Source: Dasypus novemcinctus
Lineage: Eukaryota; Chordata; Mammalia; Cingulata; Dasypodidae
Length of the DNA stretch: 64,000 bases
Reading direction: 5' to 3'
Assembly (NCBI RefSeq): GCF_030445035.2
Contig: NC_080688.1
Coordinates: 67,489,449-67,553,448, forward strand
This document shows positions 47,440-58,875 of the stretch, piece after piece. Position numbers and translations under genes: made by a program. The notes beneath the pieces are model-generated. The model saw only the letters and a program-made list of their open reading frames with translations, was not told where the DNA came from and ran no database searches. How positions within the stretch are numbered: position 1 is the stretch's first letter; every line of letters starts with the position of its first letter.

Positions 47440-49252
47440 TCAAGTTAATGGAAACAAGTCTTTATTAAGTAACTTTTAATATCAGAAAAATAAAACTCTT
47501 ATAATTCTCTTTACAGCAAATATATAATATCAGTGCTTTGGCCATCTTAAGTTAAAGGCCCTTTATCATAAAATATATGGTTTTTAAATTTTACTCAAAT
47601 TGAATTTATAATCCCTATGACTTCCCTACATATACATAACAAAAGACTGTAGTAAAATTAGCAAATACTAAACTATATTGATAATTTATCATTCTTAGTT
47701 TGTGATTTTTAGAAACAGTACACGCACCTAATATATGTCGATTCCTTGGCTTATTAGTTGCAGTGTACAATGCAATAAAATACAAAATACATGCTTGGTG
47801 AACATTCGTTCATATCTACAAGACGGCAGCTAAAGATTAAATTTCAATACTGACATTTAACTATTCTACAAGCAATTAGCATTACATCATAATATGCCAT
47901 CAAGGCAACTTTTTTTATACTGAAAAAAAATCAAAATAACCGTTATTTGTAAACTTTTATACGAAATGTAACTCTTCAAGTGGAAATAAAAAATAAAATT
48001 TGTCTATTTACTATTCAATACACATAAGATTTCAATTTGTTATACTGAGAAAAAAAGCTCTTTTGTGTTGGGAAAATAACGCTTCAAAAAAATAATTAGT
48101 AGAAAAATCCACCAGTATAATGTTTGTCCTTTCAATGCCAGCACAGATTTGGGAACATACTGAGGATGAAGTTATAGACATCCACAGGTGAAATGTAAAA
48201 GTTTTTTTTTGTTTTTTATTTTTATTTTTTAAAGAAATCTTTCCTCATCATTGGAAATAGTTTTGAAATGAAGTAAACTGATCGGAGGCTGTCACAGCTG
48301 CTTTTGTGAATTATGCTAAGGGCATTATTATCCCTCCCCCACCCCTAAATTACTAAAAAATAAAAATATATTTATAATGTGCAAGACAAATATGGATTGA
48401 ACATAAATGTTTCACATTTTGATCTACAGTCTAAAAATTAATTAATAGCTTGATCAGACTAATGAATGGAATGTTCGCATCCTCAATTAGCCAATAAAGG
48501 TGCATCCCAAAGCCCTCCCTCAAAAAGGAAATCCCAGGTGGCCCTTTCTGCAGTCAGGAAATGGGAAGGAGTTCACAATGGAGACAACTGCATTCCTGAT
48601 CCACTCATCACACCAGCCTTGAGCACTCTGGGTGAGATGAAGGTCAACATAACAGTTTTTGTCCCAAATTATAACCAGTGATCTAGTTAACTGCCATCAG
48701 CCCTAGTCTTACCAATAAGTAACCATAATTCACTAAAAAGTTACTGGCAATCCTGCAGAATTAGGCATAAGTTGTTATGAAATAAAAAACAAACCTGTTT
48801 TTGTCAAAACTGGCAGTGTAAAGAAGGCAGCACTGGAAGTGTCTGAATCATTTGTAATGCCAAGTACCCTCCAAAAACTTTTAATATGGTTAGGCTTTGG
48901 GACCCATCATTTTGAAATCTTACAAGTATACATTTTTCTCATAGGCTCACACAACCTATGATTATCTTCACTCAGCTGAGTTAAACTTCAGCTTTAGCAA
49001 TTCTTATACAAGCTATGTCTCTGGGTCTACAGGATAGTATTAATAATTCAAACCAAACTAATAGACAAGAGACCACTTAGGTTTAGTGTTACCATAGCAG
49101 CCTTTTATAAGTTTACTAACAACTTTAGCCTAATCCCAATAAAGCCTGATAACAGTCATAAGAATTCATTAGGAAGTTTACTGGGGGGTACCATTATACC
49201 CATGCCTTTACGAGTCCATATAGAGATATAGTATTTATGTATATATATATAG
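47440..49252 (-). other. MEX3C: MEX3C 3' UTR (left edge inferred)
   Basis: AT-rich, repeat-poor DNA directly downstream of the MEX3C stop codon. No recognisable SINE, LINE or LTR interrupts about 1.8 kb, unlike the flanks on both sides, which fits selection on a UTR. It contains a T-rich stretch on the plus strand (about 48203-48233, so A-rich in the transcript) and several internal AATAAA-like words that could give shorter isoforms. The left limit comes from the polyadenylation signal at 47461-47466; transcript data are not available here. Confidence 0.7.
47461..47466 (-). promoter_or_regulatory. MEX3C: Putative MEX3C distal polyadenylation signal
   Basis: Plus-strand TTTATT reads AATAAA on the minus strand. 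About 25-45 bases downstream in transcript direction (47418-47435) lies a GT-rich element (TTGGTGTTTTTC), the usual downstream partner. Cleavage is therefore expected near 47440. Other AATAAA words occur nearer the stop codon, so this need not be the only site. Confidence 0.55.
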
Positions 49253-50478
49253 TTAAGAGTGAATTTGGATTGCCTGAGTAACAGCTGTCTGGCAAACTGG
49301 ACATGATGGCGTTCTCTTTTCACAGATCTTGTTGGCACATTCCATGCAGAAGAGGTTGTGGCCACATGGAACTAGCGCAGCAATAACTTCATTCTCAAAG
49401 CAAATCACACAGTCGTGCTTTCGTCTTGATTCTGGAGGTGAGCTAGAGGTGGAACCACCATTGGAAGAGGAGTAACTATTGGTACCATTAGAAAAAGCAG
49501 GGATATATATTGGAAGGCCAACATGGTTGCCTGTACTAGGTGGGTCACTCCTAACCCTCCGAGCAAGTGGATGTTCTATGCTCTCAGGAAATGTAGGAGA
49601 CAAACGAGGAGTAGATGGCTGACTTCCTCTACGCTGAGTCTTCATGTTACCAGAAGGATCACTCCCGAAGCCAGAGAGTGGGTTAACTGGTTCAAACGGA
49701 GTCCAGATAGTTTGGGCGGATGTTGGTAAAGAGTCAAAGGCCGGAGAGTCAACTGCAAGATCTTCTGAGCCCACAGATGGTAGTGTATCTCCAAACCAAA
49801 AGTTTCCTGTGCTAAATGGGCTTGTTGGACTAAAGTCAGCCAGCCTATTGCTTCCAAAGTAGGAATCTGTGGAACCACTTCCTAGAGAACTGGAACTATC
49901 ATTTCGATAATTGGAGATCATTCTTGCGCGGCTAGGAGGAACTGGATTGGAAGAAAGCCACGCAGAGCCAAGAGTACCACCTTCAAAGCTTACATCGGTA
50001 CCATTGTAATGAAAATCATTCTCTTCATTGAGCTCAATATAGTTTCCTGTTCGCATGGCAATATGCATTTCTATTTCTTCCCGTGCTCTGTCAACATTTT
50101 CAGGCATCCCTGTTACTTCAAAGACAGGCTCCTTATCTCTGCTCGGAGTTACTATGTATGTGTGGGTCTGCTGCTGAATTCTTTTAATAGTTGCTCCTTT
50201 GGGTCCAACTACTAGTCCTACCACACGATAGGGGACCCTGACTTGAACGGTGGTTTGACCGGGCAGATTTGGACTACAAGACAACCCTCCCAGGGCAGGG
50301 CCATTTTTGTTTCGAGATGCACGAATCATGGAGAAGTGCTCCGCAGCTGAGAGGATTTCCCTTTTGGCCATGGCAACATCTTCTTTTCGTCCAGTGACAA
50401 CAAAAATGGGCTCTTCACCACGAACAGGGGTCTTGATATACGTGTTTGTTTTGGCCCTCAGAGCTTTAATTTTACAAC
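49253..50478 (-). CDS. MEX3C: MEX3C terminal coding exon (partial gene; exon 1 outside window)
   Basis: RNA-binding E3 ubiquitin ligase of the MEX3 family (KH-KH-RING); the family binds mRNA 3' UTRs and promotes their decay. The exon encodes 408 residues with no stop or frameshift, ending TAA at 49253-49255. It starts inside KH1: after the split Gly codon come [17 protein letters not shown] and the rest of that domain. KH2 covers about 50044-50254 with GxxG loop GPKG. A Ser/Pro-rich low-complexity linker follows, with basic-Ser sites RRGS and RVRS that could be phosphorylated (inference). The C-terminal C3HC4 RING spans about 49292-49411 (CVIC, CGH, CMEC, CPVC, all eight ligands present), and the protein ends QAIQIHS. 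Paralogues MEX3A/B/D share the domains; the linker sequence and C-terminus fit MEX3C best from memory. The first Met at 50371 is internal, because the same frame continues upstream to the splice site. Human MEX3C is about 659 residues, so roughly 250 residues should lie in the missing exon. Confidence 0.96.
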
Positions 50479-50510
50479 CTGTTAAAAAGAAAAATTAAAT
50501 AAGAATCAAC
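50479..50510 (-). promoter_or_regulatory. MEX3C: MEX3C intron 1 splice acceptor
   Basis: On the minus strand a T-rich tract (TTTTTCTTTTTAACAG) ends in AG at 50480-50479. The exon resumes as GTTGTAAAATT. The reading frame requires one upstream base (G) to complete the Gly codon GGT, so this is a phase-1 junction. It cuts the KH1 domain just at its GxxG loop, as expected for the conserved two-coding-exon structure of MEX3 genes. Confidence 0.9.
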
Positions 50511-50929
50511 ATCGACTCCAATGATACTATATTAAAGACATATCACAGAAAGGTCCTTTCAAGCTATATGTCTTTTTGTTTTAAGTTTTAGAGTTTATTC
50601 TTTACCATAAAAACATACCACTAGATAATGATAAAGCTTTCCTAATTCCACTGATGCTCATAGATCCTGAGATCTACTTATCTGGTGGTCTTTCATTTGG
50701 GAAGAGGTGGCACCTCTGCTGGGAGGTCTTACAAAAGTCAGGCTTATCATTTTCTTCCACTTGTTATTAGTTATTGCAAATAATGCACAAAGTAGCCTAT
50801 ACTAGAAAGGCATACCACTGGTGGGCTTGATCTTCAGAATACTAAATAGTTTACTACCTTACAGGGTGTGGGTGGTAAAAAAAATTTTAATGTACGTTTG
50901 AGTATCTATTGTCTCATTTGGTCCACACA

Positions 50930-51070
50930 TTAACTCTTAAGAACCAGGCTATTACCTTCTTTTTATTGCTAAGAAAAAATGAAACTCAGAAAAATTGTAT
51001 AACTTGTCCAAGTTCATACAGCTAGTAAGTGGCAGAGGTAAAATTAAATTCAGTCTGACTTCAAAACAAT
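50930..51070 (-). mobile_element. MIR SINE relic
   Basis: Antisense MIR core: AAATGAAACTCAGAAAAATT, CTTGTCCAAGTTCATACAG, CTAGTAAGTGGCAGAGG. Lies in the MEX3C intron. Confidence 0.8.
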
Positions 51071-51747
51071 CTCAATTGTCACACAAATACACAATAGCTG
51101 TTCTTGGACTTTCACTTAATTGTCTTACCATTTGAACTTAATGATACTCTTTCCTTTGTAAAAACTCAATTGATAACAACTGAATGCTTGGTTTAGAGAG
51201 CTATGTCACTTTTCCCATTGGTTGAATTTGAGGCTAAGAATCAGTAGTGTTTTTCTCATCTGTTTATGCTAGTTTATGCTGTGATAGGAACTAAATTATC
51301 TACATAACTGTTACATATACCAGTGAAACATGAATACAAACACTGTTTCTCTGAAAATAAGGTTGAAGGTTTTTGAAAATTTCAATAAAGATGACTTAGT
51401 TGAAAAAAAAGCTGCTGTGTGAATGTGTGTGGGTGAGACCACTATAAAAGATTAAGGTAAACAAAACAAAAAACCAACAAACCAAACAAAAAAACTATGA
51501 ATGATTCTCCACTCCTGTAAAATTCTTGTTCCATTCAAAAAGATACTGGGAAATTTTAAGGAATCTGGGTGTTGGGTATGCTTTAACTCAAGAAAGACTA
51601 TTTTGACTGACACACCCAATGCCCAAATAAAACATCTAAGACAAATATGCATCATTTTTCATAATTTCCCAATTTAAATCTCCCCTCCCCCCTTTTTGGT
51701 GAAATCAACAGATTTTCCAGGGGTGACTATTAAGAGAAGGGACTTTT

Positions 51748-52168
51748 GGGAAGCGGACTTGGCCCAATGGATAGGGCATCCGCCTACCACATGGGAGGTC
51801 CAAGGTTCAAACCCCGGGCCTCCTTGACCCATGTGGAGCTGGCCCATGTGCAGTGCTGATGCTCACAAGGAGTGCCCTGCCGTGCAGGGGTGTCCCCTGT
51901 GTAGGGGAGCCCCACGCACAAGGAATGCACCCCGTAAGAGCGGCTCAGCGCGAAAGAAACTGCAACCTGCCCAAGAATGGAGCTGCACACATGGAAGGCT
52001 GACACAACAAGATGATGCAACAAAAAGAAACACAGATTCCCGGTGCCACTAATAAGGATAGAAGCTGTCACAGAAGAACACACAGAAAATGGACACAGAG
52101 AGCAGACAACTGGGGAGGTGGGGAAGAAGGGGAGAGAAATAAATAAAATAAATCTTAAAAAAAAAAAA
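51748..52168 (+). mobile_element. DAS-SINE, full length
   Basis: Sense copy in the MEX3C intron with A box (TGGCCCAATGG), B box (GGTTCAAACCC), body, and tail AATAAATCTTAAAAAAAA. Flanks AGGGACTTTT and ACAGAACTTTT are only roughly similar. Confidence 0.93.
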
Positions 52169-52479
52169 GAGAGACAGAACTTTTCAAACTATAAACCTAA
52201 AATGTCAAATTTATAATGAGGGTATGAATCTCTGGGGTTACACTTTTCAAGGATCTTAACATAAAGCTTGCTGGAATAAAACTGCTCTCATGAATGTATT
52301 GTGCTATTCATAGTTCCTCAAAATAAAGATAAAACAGGTGTCACAATTCGGGTAGATCTTTTTCTTAAACTTTCCTTTCTTTCTTTGCCCCCAATTCATA
52401 ATGTACAAAAACTTTATATATCATTTCTAGCTTCCTAGCCTGCATAACTATTGTAGCCATCTCTCACCTGCACCCCAAG

Positions 52480-52960
52480 TCTCAAATAGGTTTCCTTGCT
52501 TCCAAGTCTATATGCCTTATTCTAATCCATTCTCTGTATTCACTTTAGTCTGATGATTCTTTTTAAAGCACAAATAACAAATCATTTCCTTGTGTAAAGT
52601 GCTTTAATGGCTCCCTTTTGCCATAAGGATAAAGCTTGAACAATATGACACACACTGCTCTTAGTTAACCTGGTACCTGCTTACTTCTCTAGCTTTCCCT
52701 CGTATTACCCTCCTTCCCCCTTTCTCACTCAAACTCTGCATTATGCTCCAGCCATACTAAACTCCTATAGTAGCCTATGTTCCCTTGCTCCATGACTAGA
52801 ATGTTTCTTTGTCCTTGCCACTTTACCCCCAAGCTCTGCTTGCTTAATTTATGCTAGTCCTCCGTCAAGTTTTGGTCTAGATGTCACTCTTTGGGAAGCT
52901 TCTGCTCCCCAAAGGACTGTTTTCTGTGCTCTTCATAATCATTCCTAATACACTGGGTGG
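52480..52960 (+). mobile_element. L2 LINE 3' end
   Basis: Keeps the L2 3' order: TTTTTAAAGCACAAATAAC, CTTTAATGGCTCCC, CATAAGGATAAAGCTTGAAC, CACTCAAACTCTGC, CTCCAGCCATACTAAACTCC, CTTTGTCCTTGCCA, TAGATGTCACTC. Old mammalian-wide element, non-coding here. Confidence 0.82.
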
Positions 52961-53539
52961 TTGGCTGTTAAGTACATGCGATGGGGTGGCCATGCAACAA
53001 AAATATCACTATTTTCCTATATAAGAACACTGAACCTTCCTCAGGTCTATTAATGAGTCTAGGTGCTTTTTTCTCTTATATATTCTGGCAGCATATTGCT
53101 AATCAACCTTGTTCAAAGAAGCTGATAAACATCATAAACACTAAGACTAACTTCAATTATAGCATAGTCAATACAATTTAACTCAACCTACTATTGGGCT
53201 TTTGGATCTTTCACCTGTTCTCCCTTAAGTGTGGATCTTACAAATAAATGGGTGGATTCTAGGTACCTATCATGAAAACACTTTTAGTGTAGGTTATATG
53301 AAAATTCAGAAGCAAGATAAGTTCAAGATTTATACTGAGAATGACTTTAAGATGGTGTCTCCCTGCCCCCAAAATAGCTCTCCCAGATGTCTAAATTTTC
53401 CTTTCATTTTAATTGCACTGTTCAAAAATGTCACTGCTGGCTACATAGCTAGTTTAAGAAACCTAGAGACAGAACTAACAGCTATGGAAGTAAGTCATAC
53501 ACAGTAAGGTTAGAAAAGGACACTATAACTTTAAGGCTA

Positions 53540-53568
53540 TATATATATATATATATATACACACACAT
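53540..53568. repeat. (TA)n(CA)n microsatellite at SINE tail
   Basis: A TA run followed by ACACACACA between the left TSD (53527-53541) and the T-rich tail of the next SINE, so it lies inside the inserted unit. Confidence 0.92.
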
Positions 53569-53996
53569 TTTTTTAAAGATTTCCCTTTTCTTTTTTTTTA
53601 AAAGATTTATTTTTTATTTATTTCTCTCCCTTTCCCCCTCCCCCCCAGTTATCTGCTCTCTCTATCCATTCACTGTGTGTTCTTCTGTGACCGCTTCTAC
53701 CCTTATCAGAGGCACCGGGAATCTGTGTTTCTTTTTGTTGCATCATCTTGTTGTGTCAGCTCTCCGTGTGTGCAGTGCCATTCTTGGGCAGGCTGTACTT
53801 TCTTTCGCACTGTGCAGCTCTCCTTATGGGGTGCACTCCCTACACGAGGAACACCCCTGCATGGCAGGGCACTCCTTGCGCGCATCAGCACTGCACATGG
53901 GCCAGCTCCACACAGGTTAAGGAGGCCCGGGGTTTGAACCTTGGACCTCCCATGTGGTAGGCGGATGCCCTATCCATTGGGCCAAGTCCACTTCCC
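53569..53996 (-). mobile_element. DAS-SINE, full length, perfect TSD
   Basis: Antisense copy. The 15-bp duplication AACTTTAAGGCTATA lies at 53527-53541 and 53997-54011, with the microsatellite inside the left boundary. Confidence 0.95.
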
Positions 53997-54133
53997 AACT
54001 TTAAGGCTATAGTAAACTGAGAAGAATATGGGTGAAAAGGGCCTAAAAACAAAACTGCAAAGACAGCCATAACTGGAGGAGGCAAAGGCAATGGGGTACT
54101 GGTGGCCTGGGGGGCCATCAAGAAATTACTTCA

Positions 54134-54342
54134 GGGGAGTGGATGTGGTTCAATCGGTCGAATGCCTGCTTTGCACATGGGAGGTCCCTGGTTCGGTCCC
54201 AGGTGACTCCTAAAAATAAATAACAAGCAAACAAGCATAAAAACCAACTCAGGGGAGCCGATAAGGCTCAGTGGTTGAGTGCCAGCTTCCAACATACTAG
54301 GGTCCCAGTTCAATCCCTGTCCTGGAACCTCAAAAAAAAAAA
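54134..54342 (+). mobile_element. Dimeric tRNA-type SINE
   Basis: Sense: module 1 (GGGGAGTGGATGTGGTTCAA ... GACTCCTAAAA), linker with AACAAGCAAACAAGCATAAA then AACCAACTCA, module 2 (GGGGAGCCGATAAGGCTCAG ... CCTCAAAAAAA). Flanks ATTACTTCA and ATTGACTTCA are TSD-like. Confidence 0.87.
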
Positions 54343-54421
54343 TTGACTTCAATAAGTCAAATTTACTGTACTGTAAAACACGAAAGCTCTTAAAAAGAGC
54401 GCTGCTGTAAGTTTACATCTA

Positions 54422-54512
54422 CAGGGGAGCAGATGTTGCTTAAGTAGTTGAATGCCTGCTTCCCATGTATGAGGTCCCAGGTTCAACCCCCAGTATCTCC
54501 TTTAAAAAAGTC
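54422..54512 (+). mobile_element. Monomeric tRNA-type SINE
   Basis: Single sense module GGGGAGCAGATGTTGCTTAA ... GGTTCAACCCCCAG ... CTCCTTTAAAAAAG. Short, no body. Confidence 0.82.
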
Positions 54513-55397
54513 TTTTTACAATGAACTACAACAAAGGTTTAAACTGACAGTACGGCTTCTGAGTGTAAGAATATACTATACCGGCTTCTGCTCTACAATA
54601 GAAAATGGGAGACCAGAGCAATGAAACTTCCTTATCTACTTATCATTTATATAGGCTAAATATCCAGTAGAGTCCACTCGGCACAGTAAGTGTTGACTTG
54701 AGCTGAGAATTGATATAATTCCTCCAATGGCCAATTATTCAATTATGTGACTGATGAAGGAAAAGGTATATGCATATACTTATCCCTACAATTTCTCTTC
54801 TATAATTGATCCTGTAGAAAGACCTTCACAGTAACAAAATGACTTGTGTATTATTTACTGAAACAGTTTGTACTAAGACCGGTATAGCTGTATAACAGAT
54901 TACCACGCAGTCATGAAATGGTTGATTTAGGAGTAGAGAGGAAGAGGGAGACATTTTTCATTTATACTTAAAAAAAAATTGAGCCATATCAATACTTTAC
55001 TTTTTCAAAGAAATATTATTAAAATAGAAAATAAAAATATTAAATATAAAGAAATGACACATTTTACTAATTATCAGACTTTTGACTTGCACTACTAGGA
55101 TTATTTTAAATATTATGAACATCAGGGGAAATGATTACATAGCCTCAAAGCTGAATAAAGTTTTCCAATTTTAGGATGTATAGGAAACTGGTTTTTTTTT
55201 TTTGCAGCTATGGATAAAAACCAATATATGGCAAGTTGTATCCAACGTAGTCAATGGGCAGAAGTCTACACCAGACATCTGGATGATCCAGGACAATCTC
55301 CCCATCTCAAGATCCATACCCTTAATCACATCTGTAAAGTCCCTGTTGCCAGGTAAGGAAACATTTACAGGTTCTAGGGGATTACGGTGCTTGTCCG

Positions 55398-55486
55398 CCC
55401 CTCTGCCAGGAGGGACTAGGAACTGAACCCGGGACCTCCTATGTGAGAAGTGGGCACTCAATTGCTTGAACCACATCCACTCTGTT
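55398..55486 (-). mobile_element. Monomeric tRNA-type SINE
   Basis: Single antisense module with GGAACTGAACCCGGGACCTC and an end GAACCACATCCACTC. No clear tail. Confidence 0.78.
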
Positions 55487-55749
55487 GAGTTTTAAAAGCT
55501 CTTTAAGACTGATGAAAGATTTAGATTCTTCCCAGAAAAAGACACAGTCAAAAATTTTTATGCAATCATAAAAATGCATAGATATTTATAATTTTAAGGA
55601 ATTTATGGACCTACAAACCGAACCTGTGTTACTACCCTAGGTGAAGAATTCAATGGATAATTCTGAGAGTCATTCTTAGGTCCAATCCTAAGGGATTCTT
55701 AATCTTTTTGAGTCATAGATCTGTCTGCTCTGATGGACATGCTTTACCC

Positions 55750-55915
55750 CACTGTTCAGTACCACAGCCACTAGCCATATGTGGCTACTGAGTACCTGAA
55801 ATGTCACTAGTGAGAATGAAGGACTGAATTTTAAGTTTTATTTAAGTTTAATTCATTTAAATTTAAGTAGTTATATAGCTAGTAGCTATTGTGTGCTGGA
55901 CAGTATAGACTCCTA
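55750..55915 (+). mobile_element. hAT-type DNA transposon relic
   Basis: CCACTAGCCATATGTGGCTA, CTGAAATGTCACTAGTGAGA, AAGGACTGAATTTTAAGTTT and GTGTGCTGGACAGTA match a common placental non-autonomous hAT family. Name not assigned. Confidence 0.65.
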
Positions 55916-56029
55916 TGGACTCCTCAAAATGTTTTAAAATGCTTGAGAAAATATAGGATCACAAAGGAAACCAACTATATTGAAATCTGCTAACATTGGA
56001 CAGATCCATGGATCCTAGATTTAGCACTT

Positions 56030-56335
56030 AAAGCAGTACTTTCTAGAAGAAAATATACAAGCCATAAGTATAACTTTAAATTTTCTAGTAGCCACATTAA
56101 AATATAAAAATTAACAGGTAGAATTAATTTTAATAATGTACTTTATTTCATTATATCCAAAAATATTATTTTAACAAATAATTAATATATATTGAGATAT
56201 TTTACCCTTTTTTGGGTAGTAAGTCTTTGAAATTTAGTGTGTATTTTATACCTACAAACAAATTTTAATTCAGACTAGCCACATCTCAAGAGCTCAATGG
56301 CCACATGTAGTGTTTACCACAGTCCAATGAATGCA
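56030..56335 (+). mobile_element. hAT-type DNA transposon relic
   Basis: Family words in order: TTTAAATTTTCTAGTAGCCA, TTAATTTTAATAATGTACTT, AAGTCTTTGAAATTTAGTGT, CAGACTAGCCACATCTCAAG, CAATGGCCACATGTAG. Related to the piece just to the left. Confidence 0.72.
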
Positions 56336-56827
56336 ACTCTAACAAATGTTATAAAAAGTCCAATTCTTGAAAAGATTTTCTTAAAATCTTTAATACTTTA
56401 AGGAACAGATTTTTCCTGTATGTAATAATTATATATATCCCAAAGAAAACACCATGGGTGGCAAAAATCAGGGAATTAAAAGCCAATTCTAAATTAGCAA
56501 TATAATTTTGTTACTTATACTGGCTGGGCAAAATTAAATCCCACATTTATTTTTATAACAGTTTTTTAGCATGAGCAGTTGGTTCTTTCCACAAGACCAT
56601 TTTTCTTTACCAGAAAAGAAATAACCCCCTCCCCCTTAAAAATGACCAGATAGCAGATAATAACAAAGTACAACCAGATGAAATGCAGGGCTTGGCTAGC
56701 TGAGCTTTTTAGGATCAGCCCCGAACTGATATATATATATTTTTTTAACAGACAAAATTACAAATATTTATGGATTCCTTATGAATAGGTGGAACCTCAC
56801 TTGTAAAATGTTAAAACATCAAGGACT

Positions 56828-57175
56828 AGAAGTAGATGTAGCTCAAGTAGTTGGGCATCTGCCTACCACATGGGAGGTCTGCATTCAGTTCCTGGTGCCT
56901 CCTAAAGAAGATGAGCAAGATGGCGAGCTGACATGATGGGCTGACAAAGTGAGCTGAGGCAATGAGATGATGCAATGAAGAGATACAACAATTGGGAGTG
57001 GGGGTGGCTCAAACCATTAGGTGCCTCTCTAACACATGGGAGGCCCTGGGTTCAGTTCCCAGTGCCCCCTAAAAAGAAAAGGACAGAACCAACAGACACA
57101 GAGAGCTGACAGTGAGTGCAAACAATGGTGTGTGTGTGTGTGTGTGAAAGATAAATAAATCTTAAAAACAAAATA
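56828..57175 (+). mobile_element. Tandem pair of tRNA-headed SINE units
   Basis: Unit 1 (56828-56992) has a head AGATGTAGCTCAAGTAGTTG and a body rich in GATGAGCAAGATGGCGAGCT-like words. Unit 2 (56993-57175) repeats the head (GGGGGTGGCTCAAACCATTA), then ACAGACACAGAGAGCTGACA, a TG run and an A-rich end AATAAATCTTAAAAAC. Confidence 0.78.
57127..57148. repeat. (TG)n microsatellite in SINE 3' end
   Basis: About ten TG units lie just before the A-rich end of the second SINE unit. Confidence 0.9.
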
Positions 57176-57284
57176 TCAAGGACTTTCTGAGTATAATTAA
57201 CTGTAAAATTGTAGACAGCTTACTTCCCAATAATTTTATAACTCTTTCTCCAATCAGCTTTTCACAGTGATTAAGTATAGGCAG

Positions 57285-57485
57285 TATATCTAAGGGGTTA
57301 AGAGGAAAGTTTCTGGAGTTGGACTGTCAGGGTTCAAATCTATGTGGGAACTTAGTACTTTTGAGACTTTGGGTAAGTTACTTATACTTCTCCATAGGCT
57401 TGTTTCCTTATTTAATTTAGGATACACAAGAACAGATCAAAGGAGATGATACATGTAACTCTGTATAGTGCCTGACATATTTAAA
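57285..57485 (+). mobile_element. MIR SINE relic
   Basis: GGAGTTGGACTGTCAGGGTT, GAGACTTTGGGTAAGTTACT, AGGAGATGATACATGTAACT, AGTGCCTGACATA: nearly full-length MIR in sense. Confidence 0.82.
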
Positions 57486-58559
57486 CGTTTATTTTAAAAA
57501 AATGAATTGATTTTCTATAGGGAGTTAAAATCATTAAGAAATCTTCTAAAGACGGAAATTTATATTTAAATATAAATATTTTATATTTAAATTGTAAAAA
57601 CATGTTAAAATATTACAAATTTTCTAAAAAGAAAGATAGAGTCAATCGAATGGGCAATCTGAAATCTGGTTTGCATGAATTTAGGGGGTCTTTCTGAACA
57701 AAAATCAGTGTAAGAGCTTTAAGAGATCATCTGGTTCAGTTTTGTTTTACACACGAAGAAAAAGCCAGTATTTGCCCAAAGTTATAATGTACTGCTATCT
57801 AAATGCACCATTTTCCCAACCTGCCTTGATTTTACATAGTAAAGAATTACACAGCTTTACTCTCCAAGTTGATTGTTAGGGGTGGAGGATAACTCTCTGC
57901 ATGAATATGGTATTTTTAAAAAACTGAGCTAACACTAAATCTAAAATCCACCCTCTTTTCACTTATTTCACTATTTCACTTACTTTAGACAAGAGGACTG
58001 AAAATATTTAATAAAAAGTCTCATGTTTGGGCTTTCACTAAAGCTGAAAACTAAGTGGGTGTAAATTAAGAGATGAAAGGTGGAACAATTTTCCTAACTG
58101 GGGAGTTTTAAATTAGGTCCATGTCCTTTAGAGGATGTTAACAGACACTTCAGAATTCATTTTGTTTAGATACCATATAACCGGACCAGATTCATTTGTG
58201 CATGACTAGCTTAGCTCTTTACCAGGAAATACATTTCAAAAGCTCTGATTTTTAAATCAACTTTAAACTACCATATTTTAAACTTAAAAATCTAGTTTAG
58301 ACCATTTAGTTAGTGGTGATACTGAAAGAAAAACTTATTGAAATGATAATTTTTTAATTCTAATTAGCATTTGCTCTAAGTACAAAAGAAATCTAACAGT
58401 AAAAAAATTGTAAAATTTCCCCTTCTTATACACTTTATTACCTCTGTACTTTCAATTGTACAATGAATTTGTAATAATGACATCATCTCAAACCTGATCC
58501 TTATAACAAATTATGGGGAGAAGGAACCATGAGAAGTAGGTAAATGGGGCAGGTTTTTT

Positions 58560-58660
58560 CCCCCAAGAGGAAACTGAGGCTCAGAGATTAAGTGATTTGC
58601 CCAAAGTCACAGGCAAAAAGTGGTGAAACCAGAAAGTTTTTCTACCTCCAAGTTCAAAGT
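58560..58660 (-). mobile_element. MIR SINE relic
   Basis: Antisense core: GAGGAAACTGAGGCTCAGAG, TTAAGTGATTTGCCCAAAGT, CACAGGCAAAAAGTGG. Confidence 0.82.
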
Positions 58661-58875
58661 CCTTTCATGCAGTATACTAAATGATACTGGTGGTGAGGCA
58701 GAACATAAGCTAAAGAGGGTAGGGGAGAGTAGCACAGAGAGGGAAAACTAATAAAATTATCAGCCCCAAATGCAGGTACTTTTACACCGGTAACCTTCTT
58801 TGGGGAGATTTTCTAGCTGTTTGGAACTACTACTCTCCTATTCTCCCCCCAGCCATGTTCAAAACAAGACTGGCC

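Noticed and set aside
49523..49862. Plus-strand open frames opposite the MEX3C exon
   Set aside because: Antisense shadows of a conserved coding exon; no independent support.
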